From Haloarcula argentinensis DSM 12282 (GTDB lineage Archaea; Halobacteriota; Halobacteria; Halobacteriales; Haloarculaceae), in assembly GCA_000336895.1 (NCBI GenBank), contig AOLX01000017.1, positions 98,702-162,701 on the forward strand: 64,000 bases of DNA. The letters run 5' to 3'. Below, one piece after another: positions 38,584 through 46,304 of this stretch (positions are counted from its first letter, which is position 1; each line of letters starts with the position of its first letter). Both the position numbers and the translations under genes were made by a program. The notes under the pieces were generated by a model. It did no database searches, had not been told where the DNA came from, and worked only from the letters and a program-made list of their open reading frames with translations.

Positions 38584-39984
38584 ATGACTCACGTCGTTAT
38601 CATCGGCGCGTATGGCAGTGCCGGGGCCGCAGTCGCCGGCGACCTTGTCGAGGCGGACGACATCGAACTCACGCTCATCGACAACGGCGAGCCCGGCGGC
38701 GGCCTCTGTATCCTCCGTGGCTGTATGCCATCCAAGGAAGTGCTCTCCGCAGGGGCACATCGCTTTCAGGCGCGCCACGACGACCGTCTCGTCGGCGACG
38801 TGCCCGAAGTTGATCTGGAGGCCGTCGTCGAACGCAAGGACGACCACGTGCTGGGCTGGGCCGGGCACCGGCGAGACTCCGTCCACGAGATGGCCGAGCG
38901 CGACGACGTGACGTTCATCCACGACACTGCCACGTTCGTCGACGAGCACACGGTCCGGGCCGGCGGCGAGGAACACGAGGCCGACTACGTCGTCATCGCG
39001 ACCGGCTCCAGCGTGAACGTCCCGGACACGCCCGGCATCGACGAGGTCGACTTCATGACCAGCGACCAGGTACTCGACGCAACGGAGTTCCCTGACTCAG
39101 GCATCGTGATGGGCTTCGGGTACATCGGGATGGAGCTGGTCCCGTATCTGGCGGAGGCCGGCGGCATGGAGCTCACCGTTATCGAGCACGACGACCGGCC
39201 AATCGACGAAGGCGACCCGGAGTTCGGCGACGAGGCGCTCGACATCTACGAGGACAACTGGGACGTGACCATTCCGACGAACTGCTACGAGAAGGAGCTG
39301 GAGGAGACTGCGGACGGCGGCGTCCGCCTCACCGTCGAGTACGACGACGGGGGCGAGGAGACGTTCGAGGCCGACCAGCTGTTCCTGTTTACCGGTCGTC
39401 GCCCGACCGTCGAGGGGCTCGGCCTGGAGAACACACCCGTCTCCGTCGAAGGCGACTGGGCGAAAGACACGATGCAGACTCGTGACGCAGACCATATCTA
39501 CGCCGTCGGCGACGTCAACGGCAAAGAGCCGATTCTCCACGTCGCCAAGGAACAGGGCTTCACCGCGGCCGAGAATATCCTCCAGCAGGAGGCCGGTGGC
39601 TCACTCGAAGAATACCGGAACGTCCACCACCACGTCATCTTCTCCGGGCTGGGCGTGTATCCGTTCGCTCGCGTCGGCCACAACGAGGAGACGGCGAAAG
39701 AGGCGGGCTACGACGTCGTCACGGCGACGCGACAGGCCAGCGACGATGGCGTGTTCAAGTCGAAAGACGTGCCCGAGGGGCTTGCGAAGCTCGTCGTCGA
39801 CGCTTCGGATGGAACAGTACTCGGCTGGCAGGGCCTGCACTACCACGCGGACAGCTTCGCCAAGACGTTCCAGACCATCGTCGAACTCGGCCTTGACGTG
39901 CGTGACCTGCCGGACCGGGCCTACCACCCGACGCTCCCCGAAAACGTCGACGGCCTCATCCGAGACTGCGTCGACCAGCTATAG
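38584..39984 (+). CDS. FAD-dependent disulfide oxidoreductase (mercuric reductase-like)
   Basis: A 466-residue group I pyridine nucleotide-disulfide oxidoreductase. FAD and NAD(P) Rossmann motifs are VIIGAYGSAG at the start and VMGFGYIGMELVPYLAEAG in the middle. The redox disulfide is C42-x4-C47 in GGGLCILRGCMPSKE. The second flavin motif IYAVGDVNGKEPILHVA and the C-terminal interface HPTLPEN carry the His-x4-Glu pair. It lacks the extra C-terminal cysteines of true mercuric reductase. A role as bis-gamma-glutamylcystine or dihydrolipoyl-type reductase is possible but unproven. The start at 38584 follows a TATA-like CCTTTATTTGC. Its stop abuts the convergent histidine kinase stop. Confidence 0.88.
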   Translation: MTHVVIIGAYGSAGAAVAGDLVEADDIELTLIDNGEPGGGLCILRGCMPSKEVLSAGAHRFQARHDDRLVGDVPEVDLEAVVERKDDHVLGWAGHRRDSVHEMAERDDVTFIHDTATFVDEHTVRAGGEEHEADYVVIATGSSVNVPDTPGIDEVDFMTSDQVLDATEFPDSGIVMGFGYIGMELVPYLAEAGGMELTVIEHDDRPIDEGDPEFGDEALDIYEDNWDVTIPTNCYEKELEETADGGVRLTVEYDDGGEETFEADQLFLFTGRRPTVEGLGLENTPVSVEGDWAKDTMQTRDADHIYAVGDVNGKEPILHVAKEQGFTAAENILQQEAGGSLEEYRNVHHHVIFSGLGVYPFARVGHNEETAKEAGYDVVTATRQASDDGVFKSKDVPEGLAKLVVDASDGTVLGWQGLHYHADSFAKTFQTIVELGLDVRDLPDRAYHPTLPENVDGLIRDCVDQL

Positions 39985-41931
39985 TTACTCGATCTGAATA
40001 CCGGTCACGTCGAAGCGCGTACCGCCGTCCTCGCTTTCCGAGATGGTAATCCGAGCACCGTGTGCGTCGACGATTTCGGAGACGATAGCCAGCCCGAAGC
40101 CGGTCCCGTCGTCGCTTGTGGTGTAGCCGCGCTCGAACACCTTTTCACGCGTGTCCTCGGGAATACCGGGACCGTCGTCGGCCACGTAGAATCCCCGCCC
40201 GTCCGGCAGCGTCCCGACACGGACGGTTACGGGATCGTCGCTCTCATCGGCCGCCGTCTGACTGCTCCCGTGTTCCACGCTGTTTCGGAAGAGGTTCTCA
40301 AACAGTTGCTGCAGACGTGTCTGGTCACCCGTGATCCGCGCGTCCGTGTCGGCGCGTTCGAGCGTCGCGTCCGAACTCTCGACGGTGTCCCAGGCGGCCG
40401 TAATGATATCGTCTAGCGACGCTTCGGTCGCGTCGATGACTTTGTGGCCGCCGCGGGCGAGCGCGAGTACGTCGTCGATGAGTTCGTCCATCCGTTCGAG
40501 CGACCGCTGGAGTGCCTCGACGTGCTCCGGGTCCCCGTCGTACGCCTCGTCGACAAGCGTGAGCCGGCCGAACGCGACATTGAGCGGGTTCCGGAGGTCG
40601 TGGCTGACGACGCTGGCGAACTTCTCCAGTCGGTTTCGCTCGCGGGTGAGTTCCTGTTCGCGGCGTTCGCGCTCCTGTTCGTAACTGACCCAGTTTCCCA
40701 TCAACTCCACGAGCGTGACTTCCCACTCGGAGAAGGAATCGCGGGGCTCCGTGCCGTAGAAGCAGAACGTGCCGTACACCGAGCCGTCGACGACAACGGG
40801 CGTTCCGAGGTAACAGGAGACGCCCATCTCCGTGTAGCCAGCCCGTTCAGCCAGTTCCGGTCGGTCTTCGGCGATGTCGGCGAGGACCAGTGTCTGCTCC
40901 TCGACGACGGCCCGCTCGCAGTTCGTCGTGTCCAGCGGGACTGCATCGCCCGCCTCGATGGCTCCTCTCCGGTCGCGGACGATTTCGAAGACGTACATAT
41001 CGCCATCGATGCGTGAGAGCGCGGCCGTTTCGGTTCCGAGGGCGTGCTGCCCGATTTCGAGCAGGCGCTCGACCTTGTCCTCGAAATTGAGATCCTTGCG
41101 GGAGATGACCCGGTAAATCTCTCGAAGTGTCCGCTCTCTACCCCTTATCTCCTCCTCGTGCTTGTGGCGCTCAGTGATGTCACGGAAGTACACCGAAATC
41201 CCGGTTGGCGACGGGTACACAGATACCTCGAACCACGTCTGCAGTGGTTCGAAGTACGCCTCGAAGGACGCTGGCTCCTGCTGTGTCATCGCCTGTCGGT
41301 ACTGCTTGCTGAACTCTGTTCCTTCTATCGACGGGACCGCCTCCCAGATGTTTTGCCCCAGCAAGTCAGTGGTATCTCCGTCGACCGCCATCGCACGGCC
41401 GATGACGCGCCGGCCGCGTTCGTTAGCGTAGGTAAACTCCCAGTTTTCATCGACCGCGAAGAACGCGTCGGTCATCCGGTCGAGGATGTCCGACTCCTCC
41501 TGATAGCGGGCGACAGCGGAGGTAATTCGCTGTCGGAGCAGTTCCGTCTGCTCCGAAAGCGGCGTTTTCGTCACGTAGTCTGTGACGCCAGCAGAGATAG
41601 CGTCGCTGGCTACGCTCTCGTCGCCGTCGTCAGTGAAGAGGAGAAAGGGGAGGTCAAAGGACTGGTCCCGGACCACGCTCAACAGTTCGATTCCGTCTCG
41701 GTCCGGGAGTCGGTACTCGCTAACGACGCAGTCGTAGGACGCGTCTTCGAGGGCATTGAGCGCGTCGTCCGCCGTCTCACATACCGTCACAGTGAACTCG
41801 TCGGCGCTACCAGTCAGCGTCTCTTTGACCGCCGTGATGTCGTCGCAGTCCGCGTCGACATAGAGAACGCGTACCCGCCCGGTAGTTCCATCCGCCCCGT
41901 GACGGTTCGGCGTGGCCACGGGTGTATCCAT
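39985..41931 (-). CDS. Histidine kinase, receiver-PAS-GAF type
   Basis: A 648-residue soluble kinase. Domains: receiver about 20-140, PAS about 150-255 (MTDAFFAVDENWEFTYAN), GAF about 275-420, HisKA with H444 in FASVVSHDLRNPL, and the ATPase with N box FENLFRNSVEHG, G1 DDGPGIP and G2 TGFGLAIVSEI. No membrane helix, so it senses a cytosolic signal. The usual phospho-Asp of the receiver is Glu (E72 in CVVSEYRLPDRDG), so the receiver probably cannot be phosphorylated. The start at 41931 is chosen over an upstream in-frame ATG at 41982. Confidence 0.9.
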   Translation of the reverse strand: MDTPVATPNRHGADGTTGRVRVLYVDADCDDITAVKETLTGSADEFTVTVCETADDALNALEDASYDCVVSEYRLPDRDGIELLSVVRDQSFDLPFLLFTDDGDESVASDAISAGVTDYVTKTPLSEQTELLRQRITSAVARYQEESDILDRMTDAFFAVDENWEFTYANERGRRVIGRAMAVDGDTTDLLGQNIWEAVPSIEGTEFSKQYRQAMTQQEPASFEAYFEPLQTWFEVSVYPSPTGISVYFRDITERHKHEEEIRGRERTLREIYRVISRKDLNFEDKVERLLEIGQHALGTETAALSRIDGDMYVFEIVRDRRGAIEAGDAVPLDTTNCERAVVEEQTLVLADIAEDRPELAERAGYTEMGVSCYLGTPVVVDGSVYGTFCFYGTEPRDSFSEWEVTLVELMGNWVSYEQERERREQELTRERNRLEKFASVVSHDLRNPLNVAFGRLTLVDEAYDGDPEHVEALQRSLERMDELIDDVLALARGGHKVIDATEASLDDIITAAWDTVESSDATLERADTDARITGDQTRLQQLFENLFRNSVEHGSSQTAADESDDPVTVRVGTLPDGRGFYVADDGPGIPEDTREKVFERGYTTSDDGTGFGLAIVSEIVDAHGARITISESEDGGTRFDVTGIQIE

Positions 41932-42016
41932 ACACCTTCCAAGGCATGTGGCGGTAAAGTTGTACCGCTGGTAAGCTTTCATTACCAGGGTTTGAGCCGG
42001 TATAGCGCCCGGTCAC

Positions 42017-42745
42017 TCAGTCGGGGCGGCGCGAGGAAAGCACCGGAATCTCGTCGATACGGTCCGCGGAAAGCGCGTCCCAATCGATGCCCGTTGGCGT
42101 CGTGTGTGTAGTCGCCGTCTCGACAGTGCGGTCCGGCGTCACGATCCAGTCCATCGGCACGTCGTGGTCGTCGACGGGAGCAGTGGTGTCGACGACGCCC
42201 GCCGGACCGCCCACGATCTGAAGTTCGTGGACCGTCGTCACGACCGGCGTCGTTCCGTCGACCAGCCCCAGTTCACGGAGAACAGCGTATTCGAGGTCGC
42301 TATACCCTTCGCCCTTCCCGATTCGCGCGCCGTCTTCGGTGACTGCGACCGATCCCGACACGACGAGGTCGACGCTCCCGACCGCCTCAGGGCCGACCTG
42401 TCGGGCGTGATCCGCGACGTTCGAAATCGCCGGCGCGGCTTCGATGTCGTCGAGGTCGTCGGGGTCGAGTTCGTAGAAACAGCGCTCGTCCCGAAGCCGT
42501 GGTACAGCCATATACACCGTTTTGCCGGCCCGCAGCGCCGCCCGGCGGACCGGGAGCTGTGGCGAATCCGGATTCGCCTTCACCGTCTCCGCGGCGTCCC
42601 AGACTGCTGTCTCGGTCAAGCGCTGTGCGGCCTCGCTCGCGCCCGCGAAGTTCGGAATCCGGTCGTGGGGCGGAAACGGAAACCGAGCGATACCGCGGTC
42701 TTCCAGCGCGTCCCAGACTGTTTCACGGATAGCTTGTTTGTCCAT
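42017..42745 (-). CDS. 5-formyltetrahydrofolate cyclo-ligase
   Basis: A 242-residue enzyme of the MTHFS family, which converts 5-formyl-THF to 5,10-methenyl-THF with ATP. The ATP and substrate motif RIGKGEGYSDLEYAVL is present, with VVTTVHELQIV after it. The start MDKQAIRETVWDALE at 42745 is normal for the family; upstream in-frame codons (to 42805) overlap the next gene. It starts 4 nt after the stop of the cobalamin-binding protein gene on the same strand, so both are probably co-transcribed. Confidence 0.88.
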   Translation of the reverse strand: MDKQAIRETVWDALEDRGIARFPFPPHDRIPNFAGASEAAQRLTETAVWDAAETVKANPDSPQLPVRRAALRAGKTVYMAVPRLRDERCFYELDPDDLDDIEAAPAISNVADHARQVGPEAVGSVDLVVSGSVAVTEDGARIGKGEGYSDLEYAVLRELGLVDGTTPVVTTVHELQIVGGPAGVVDTTAPVDDHDVPMDWIVTPDRTVETATTHTTPTGIDWDALSADRIDEIPVLSSRRPD

Positions 42746-42749
42746 GGCG

Positions 42750-43838
42750 CTACAGCCTCCGGCGGCGGAACTGCTGTGTGCAGACCAGCGCCAGCAGTGC
42801 GACAAGCGCCGCGACAGCTGTGAAACCGGGACCGCTGGCGTCGGTCGTGGACTGGTCAGTGCTCGGCGTGTGGTCCGCGGGCGTAGGCTCGCTCGTTTTG
42901 GTCACGGCTGACCGGGGAACGTAGCTGTCGGCGTCGTACCGGTCCGGATAGAGCTGCGCGGTGGCGTTGTGTGCGAACGAGACTACGCTCCGCGGGGCGG
43001 GCTGGTTGATGTTCCGCACCTGTACAGCGACCGTCGAATTGGTCTCGCCCGCAGTCGTGCTGGCGTAGGGCTCGGTCGTCGCGATGGTCGCCGTGTTCTC
43101 GGTGACGAAGAGCACCGCTGGGTCGAGTTGGAGGATGACCTCGTCGCTGAGCTGTGGGTATTTCGTGTGGTTGCGGGCCGCGACGTTTTCCGCGCCCGCG
43201 AGTTCGATGAGTGACGTGACGAAGGTGTTGCCCGCCGCCACGTACCCCCCGCCAAGCGGATACAGCGCCGTCGGTCGGTCCTCGGCATCGGCGGTGACCT
43301 GCCGAACGGAATCGACGTTCGCGTCCATCCAGGCGTTGGCTTCGCTCGCACCCTCGCAGTTACCGGTCAGGCGTCCGATAGTCGTCGTCTTTGTCCGGAT
43401 ATCCCCGATAGTCGTCGCGGCAGGGAGGTGATACACGGTGAGCCCGGCCTGTCGGAGCGGGGCCACGTCACCGGCGCTGGCGTTCGGCGCGATCACCAGA
43501 TCCGGGTTCGTACTGACGACGCGCTCGACGTTGACGCCGAAGCTCGCGGAGACGTTCGTCCGACTCTCAGCCCCGTCCAGATAGCTTGCATACTGGGTGA
43601 GCCCGACCACCTGAGAGCGGCCGCCGATCTCCCACATCGTCTGGGCAGCCGAAGGGTTGATCGTCGTGACCCGATTCGGGCGCTCCTCAATAGTGACCTC
43701 AGTCCCGGTCGCGTCGGTCATCGTGACCGGAAACGAGCAGCCCTCCGCTTGTGTGGCTGCTGTTGCTGAAGCTGGAGTGACACCCGCGAACGAGCCGACA
43801 AGCAAGACAGAGACGAATACGAGAGAAAGTCGTCGCAT
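42750..43838 (-). CDS. btuF: Cobalamin ABC transporter binding protein, PGF-CTERM anchored
   Basis: A 362-residue surface binding protein. The signal peptide ends around ASATAATQAEG. The BtuF/FhuD fold follows, with RVTTINPSAAQTMWEIGGRSQVVGLTQYAS and NPDLVIAPNAS. The C terminus is a PGF-CTERM sorting signal: GPGFTAVAALVALLALV followed by an Arg cluster (RRRR), expected to be processed by archaeosortase A and lipid anchored. A Thr/Ser-rich linker precedes it. It is divergent from btuC-btuD, with shared promoter sequence between 43839 and 43896. B12 specificity is inferred from family resemblance and operon order; heme or siderophore cannot be excluded. Confidence 0.85.
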   Translation of the reverse strand: MRRLSLVFVSVLLVGSFAGVTPASATAATQAEGCSFPVTMTDATGTEVTIEERPNRVTTINPSAAQTMWEIGGRSQVVGLTQYASYLDGAESRTNVSASFGVNVERVVSTNPDLVIAPNASAGDVAPLRQAGLTVYHLPAATTIGDIRTKTTTIGRLTGNCEGASEANAWMDANVDSVRQVTADAEDRPTALYPLGGGYVAAGNTFVTSLIELAGAENVAARNHTKYPQLSDEVILQLDPAVLFVTENTATIATTEPYASTTAGETNSTVAVQVRNINQPAPRSVVSFAHNATAQLYPDRYDADSYVPRSAVTKTSEPTPADHTPSTDQSTTDASGPGFTAVAALVALLALVCTQQFRRRRL

Positions 43839-43857
43839 ACCCTAGGCGGGTGTCAGG

Positions 43858-43877
43858 AGCAATAAATACTTATCTAC
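43858..43877. promoter_or_regulatory. Overlapping divergent TATA elements, btuF/btuC
   Basis: The 58-bp gap between the start codons contains AATAAATACTTATCTA at 43861-43876, which can serve as TATA in both directions (about 25 nt from the btuF ATG and about 25-30 nt from the btuC ATG). A common regulator site is likely here, but no clear palindrome was found. Confidence 0.45.
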
Positions 43878-43896
43878 TGCAACTGGGCTTTCATAC

Positions 43897-44967
43897 ATGC
43901 GTTTCGCGGGTCGGACCGTCGGGTGGTCGGCGGGGCTCGTCGCCGTCCTCTGTGCCGTGGTGACGACGAGCGCCGGCATCGGCCCGGTGTGGATTCCGCC
44001 CGATGTCGTCGGGAAAGTGCTGCTCAACGCCGTCGTCGTCCCGACTGGTATCTCGATCTCAGGCCCTGCCATCGACGTGACCACGGCCCACATGTTCTCC
44101 TACGGCGTAAGCGATCTCCAGACACAGATCGTGATGCAGGTCCGACTCCCACGGATACTGCTCGGGGCGGTCGTCGGCTTCTCGCTCGCCGCTGCAGGGA
44201 CGATCATGCAGGGCATCTTCCGGAACCCGATGGCTGACCCCTCTATCATCGGCGTCTCCTCCGGCGCAGCGGTCGGCGCGGTCGGCTTCATCGTCGCGCC
44301 GGTCGTGATCCCGTTCGGACTCGGCCTCCGCGGCGCGGCCTTCGCGGGGGCGCTGGTCGCGGCCTTCGGCGTCTATCTTATCGCCACGCGGAACGGCCGG
44401 ACACCGGTCGCGACGCTGTTGCTGGCCGGCGTCGCGATACAGACGTTTCTGGGCGCGGTGGTCTCGTTCCTGTTGCTCCACAGCGGCGAGAGCATCCGCC
44501 GGGCGCTGTACTGGCTGATGGGTCATCTCAAAGGCGCGTCCTGGCCCGAAGTGACTACCAGCGTCGTACTCGTCGCCGTCCCGTTCGTCGTGTTGCTCGC
44601 GTACGCACGCGACCTGAACGTCATGCTGCTCGGCGAGGAAGACGCACAGAGCCTCGGTATCGAAGTCGAACGGACGAAGCGGGTCCTGCTCGCGCTATCG
44701 GCGGTCATCACGGCGGCGGGCGTCGCCGTCGCCGGCATCGTCGGCTTCGTCGGCCTCATTGTGCCTCACGTGATGCGGCTGCTCGTCGGGCCGGACCACC
44801 GGATACTGCTCCCGACGGCGGCCCTCGCCGGGGCGTCGTTCCTCGTGGCAACGGACACCCTCGCGCGCTCCGGCAGCGCCGAGGTCCCGGTCGGCATCGT
44901 CACCGCCGTCCTCGGCGCGCCGTTTTTCCTGTACTTGCTCCGAAAGCGGGAGGTGCACGAGTTATGA
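43897..44967 (+). CDS. btuC: Cobalamin/iron-type ABC transporter permease
   Basis: A 356-residue FecCD-family permease with about ten membrane helices. Family motifs are RLPRILLGAVVGFSLAAAGTIMQGIFRNPMADPSIIGVSSGAAVG and the coupling-loop region GFVGLIVPHVMRLLVGPDHR. The stop overlaps the ATPase start by 4 nt (ATGA). It forms the membrane part of the importer with btuD and btuF. Confidence 0.92.
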   Translation: MRFAGRTVGWSAGLVAVLCAVVTTSAGIGPVWIPPDVVGKVLLNAVVVPTGISISGPAIDVTTAHMFSYGVSDLQTQIVMQVRLPRILLGAVVGFSLAAAGTIMQGIFRNPMADPSIIGVSSGAAVGAVGFIVAPVVIPFGLGLRGAAFAGALVAAFGVYLIATRNGRTPVATLLLAGVAIQTFLGAVVSFLLLHSGESIRRALYWLMGHLKGASWPEVTTSVVLVAVPFVVLLAYARDLNVMLLGEEDAQSLGIEVERTKRVLLALSAVITAAGVAVAGIVGFVGLIVPHVMRLLVGPDHRILLPTAALAGASFLVATDTLARSGSAEVPVGIVTAVLGAPFFLYLLRKREVHEL

Positions 44968-46235
44968 GCGGCTCAGCTGGGCCCAACAATGCGGACCCGG
45001 AACAGGACCGAGTCGGGCCGATGCTCGACGTGTCCGACCTTGCGGTATCCTTCGGTGAGCAATCGGTCGTCTCGGGCGTCGATTTCAGCGTCGACCGCGG
45101 GTCACTCGTCGGCCTCGTCGGCCCTAACGGCGCGGGCAAGACGACCGTTCTGCGAGCGGTGAAAGGGACGCTCAACCCGGACAACGGAACGGTTTGCGTC
45201 GACGGCGAGCCGATCTCGGACCGCTCGGCGAAGGCGGTGAGCCGCCTCGTCGCGAGCACGCCACAAGGAACCGCGCTGTCGTTCGACTTCAGCGTCAGGC
45301 AGACCGTCGAGATGGGGCGGACACCGCATCTCGGCCGGTTCGACCGGATGGATGAGGCCGACCGGCGCGCCGTCGAGCGAGCGATGGAGCGCGCGAGCGT
45401 TACCCAGTTCGCCGACCGCCCGTTCACCTTGCTCTCGGGCGGCGAGCGCCAGCGCGTCCTCCTCGCTCGGGCGCTTGCACAGGAGACGCCGGTCCTCCTG
45501 CTCGACGAGCCGACGGCGAACCTCGACATCAACCACGCTGTCCGGACGCTTGAACTCGTCCGGACACTGGTCGAAGACGGGAAGACGGCCGTCGCCGCCA
45601 TCCACGACCTCAATCTGGCCGCCCGGTACTGCGACGAACTGGTGTTGCTCGCCGGCGGCGGCATCCGTGCTGCGGGCCGTCCCGCCGATGTTCTCACGAG
45701 CGACACGCTGCGGGACGCCTTCGACGCGGAGACGCTAGTGACGACCCAACCCGGCACCGACGCGCCGCTTGTGACGCCGCTTGCTGAACAAGAGTCGGTT
45801 GCCCGTCGCGTCCACGTCGTCGGGACTGGCAAGCCGGCGGCATCTGCCGTCTCGGCGCTCGTCGGGGCAGGCTGTCGTGTCAGTGTCGGCGTTGTGCCCG
45901 CCGGGGATATAGCCGCCGAGCGCGCCCGGGATCTCGGCTGTGAGGCGGTCACGATCCCGGCCTTCGCCGGCATCGACGACGCAGCCCGCGAGCGCGCGGT
46001 CGAACTCGCGCGGGCCGCCGATGCTGTCGTGATAGCAGGCGAAACCGGTGAGGGCAACAGTGCAGTTATCGAGGCGGGCGATACCTTCCTCGCTGTCGAG
46101 ACGGATGAGAGTACCCACGCCAGCACCGCTCACGACACCGTCCCACTGGCTGCGCTCCCTGCAGCGGTGAGGTCCCTGCCGCCCGCACCGGAGCACGATG
46201 CGACACCGCCGCTCAATCAGTCGACCACTGACTGA
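44964..46235 (+). CDS. btuD: ABC transporter ATPase with C-terminal extra domain
   Basis: A 423-residue protein. The ABC domain (about 20-265) has Walker A GPNGAGKT at 53-60, the signature LSGGERQRVLLARAL, Walker B VLLLDEPTANLD and the H-loop IHDLNLAAR. Residues about 275-405 form an extra alpha/beta domain (VHVVGTGKPAASAVSALVGAG and following helices) rarely found in ATPases of this family. It looks like a small Rossmann-like or ligand-sensing fold. It overlaps btuC by 4 nt, and is the last gene of that operon. Confidence 0.88.
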   Translation: MSGSAGPNNADPEQDRVGPMLDVSDLAVSFGEQSVVSGVDFSVDRGSLVGLVGPNGAGKTTVLRAVKGTLNPDNGTVCVDGEPISDRSAKAVSRLVASTPQGTALSFDFSVRQTVEMGRTPHLGRFDRMDEADRRAVERAMERASVTQFADRPFTLLSGGERQRVLLARALAQETPVLLLDEPTANLDINHAVRTLELVRTLVEDGKTAVAAIHDLNLAARYCDELVLLAGGGIRAAGRPADVLTSDTLRDAFDAETLVTTQPGTDAPLVTPLAEQESVARRVHVVGTGKPAASAVSALVGAGCRVSVGVVPAGDIAAERARDLGCEAVTIPAFAGIDDAARERAVELARAADAVVIAGETGEGNSAVIEAGDTFLAVETDESTHASTAHDTVPLAALPAAVRSLPPAPEHDATPPLNQSTTD

Positions 46236-46304
46236 GTCACCGCCGACTGAGGTATCCCGGCCGAGAACAGCAACACCGATACTTTTCGCTCCCGTACTTC
46301 GTCC

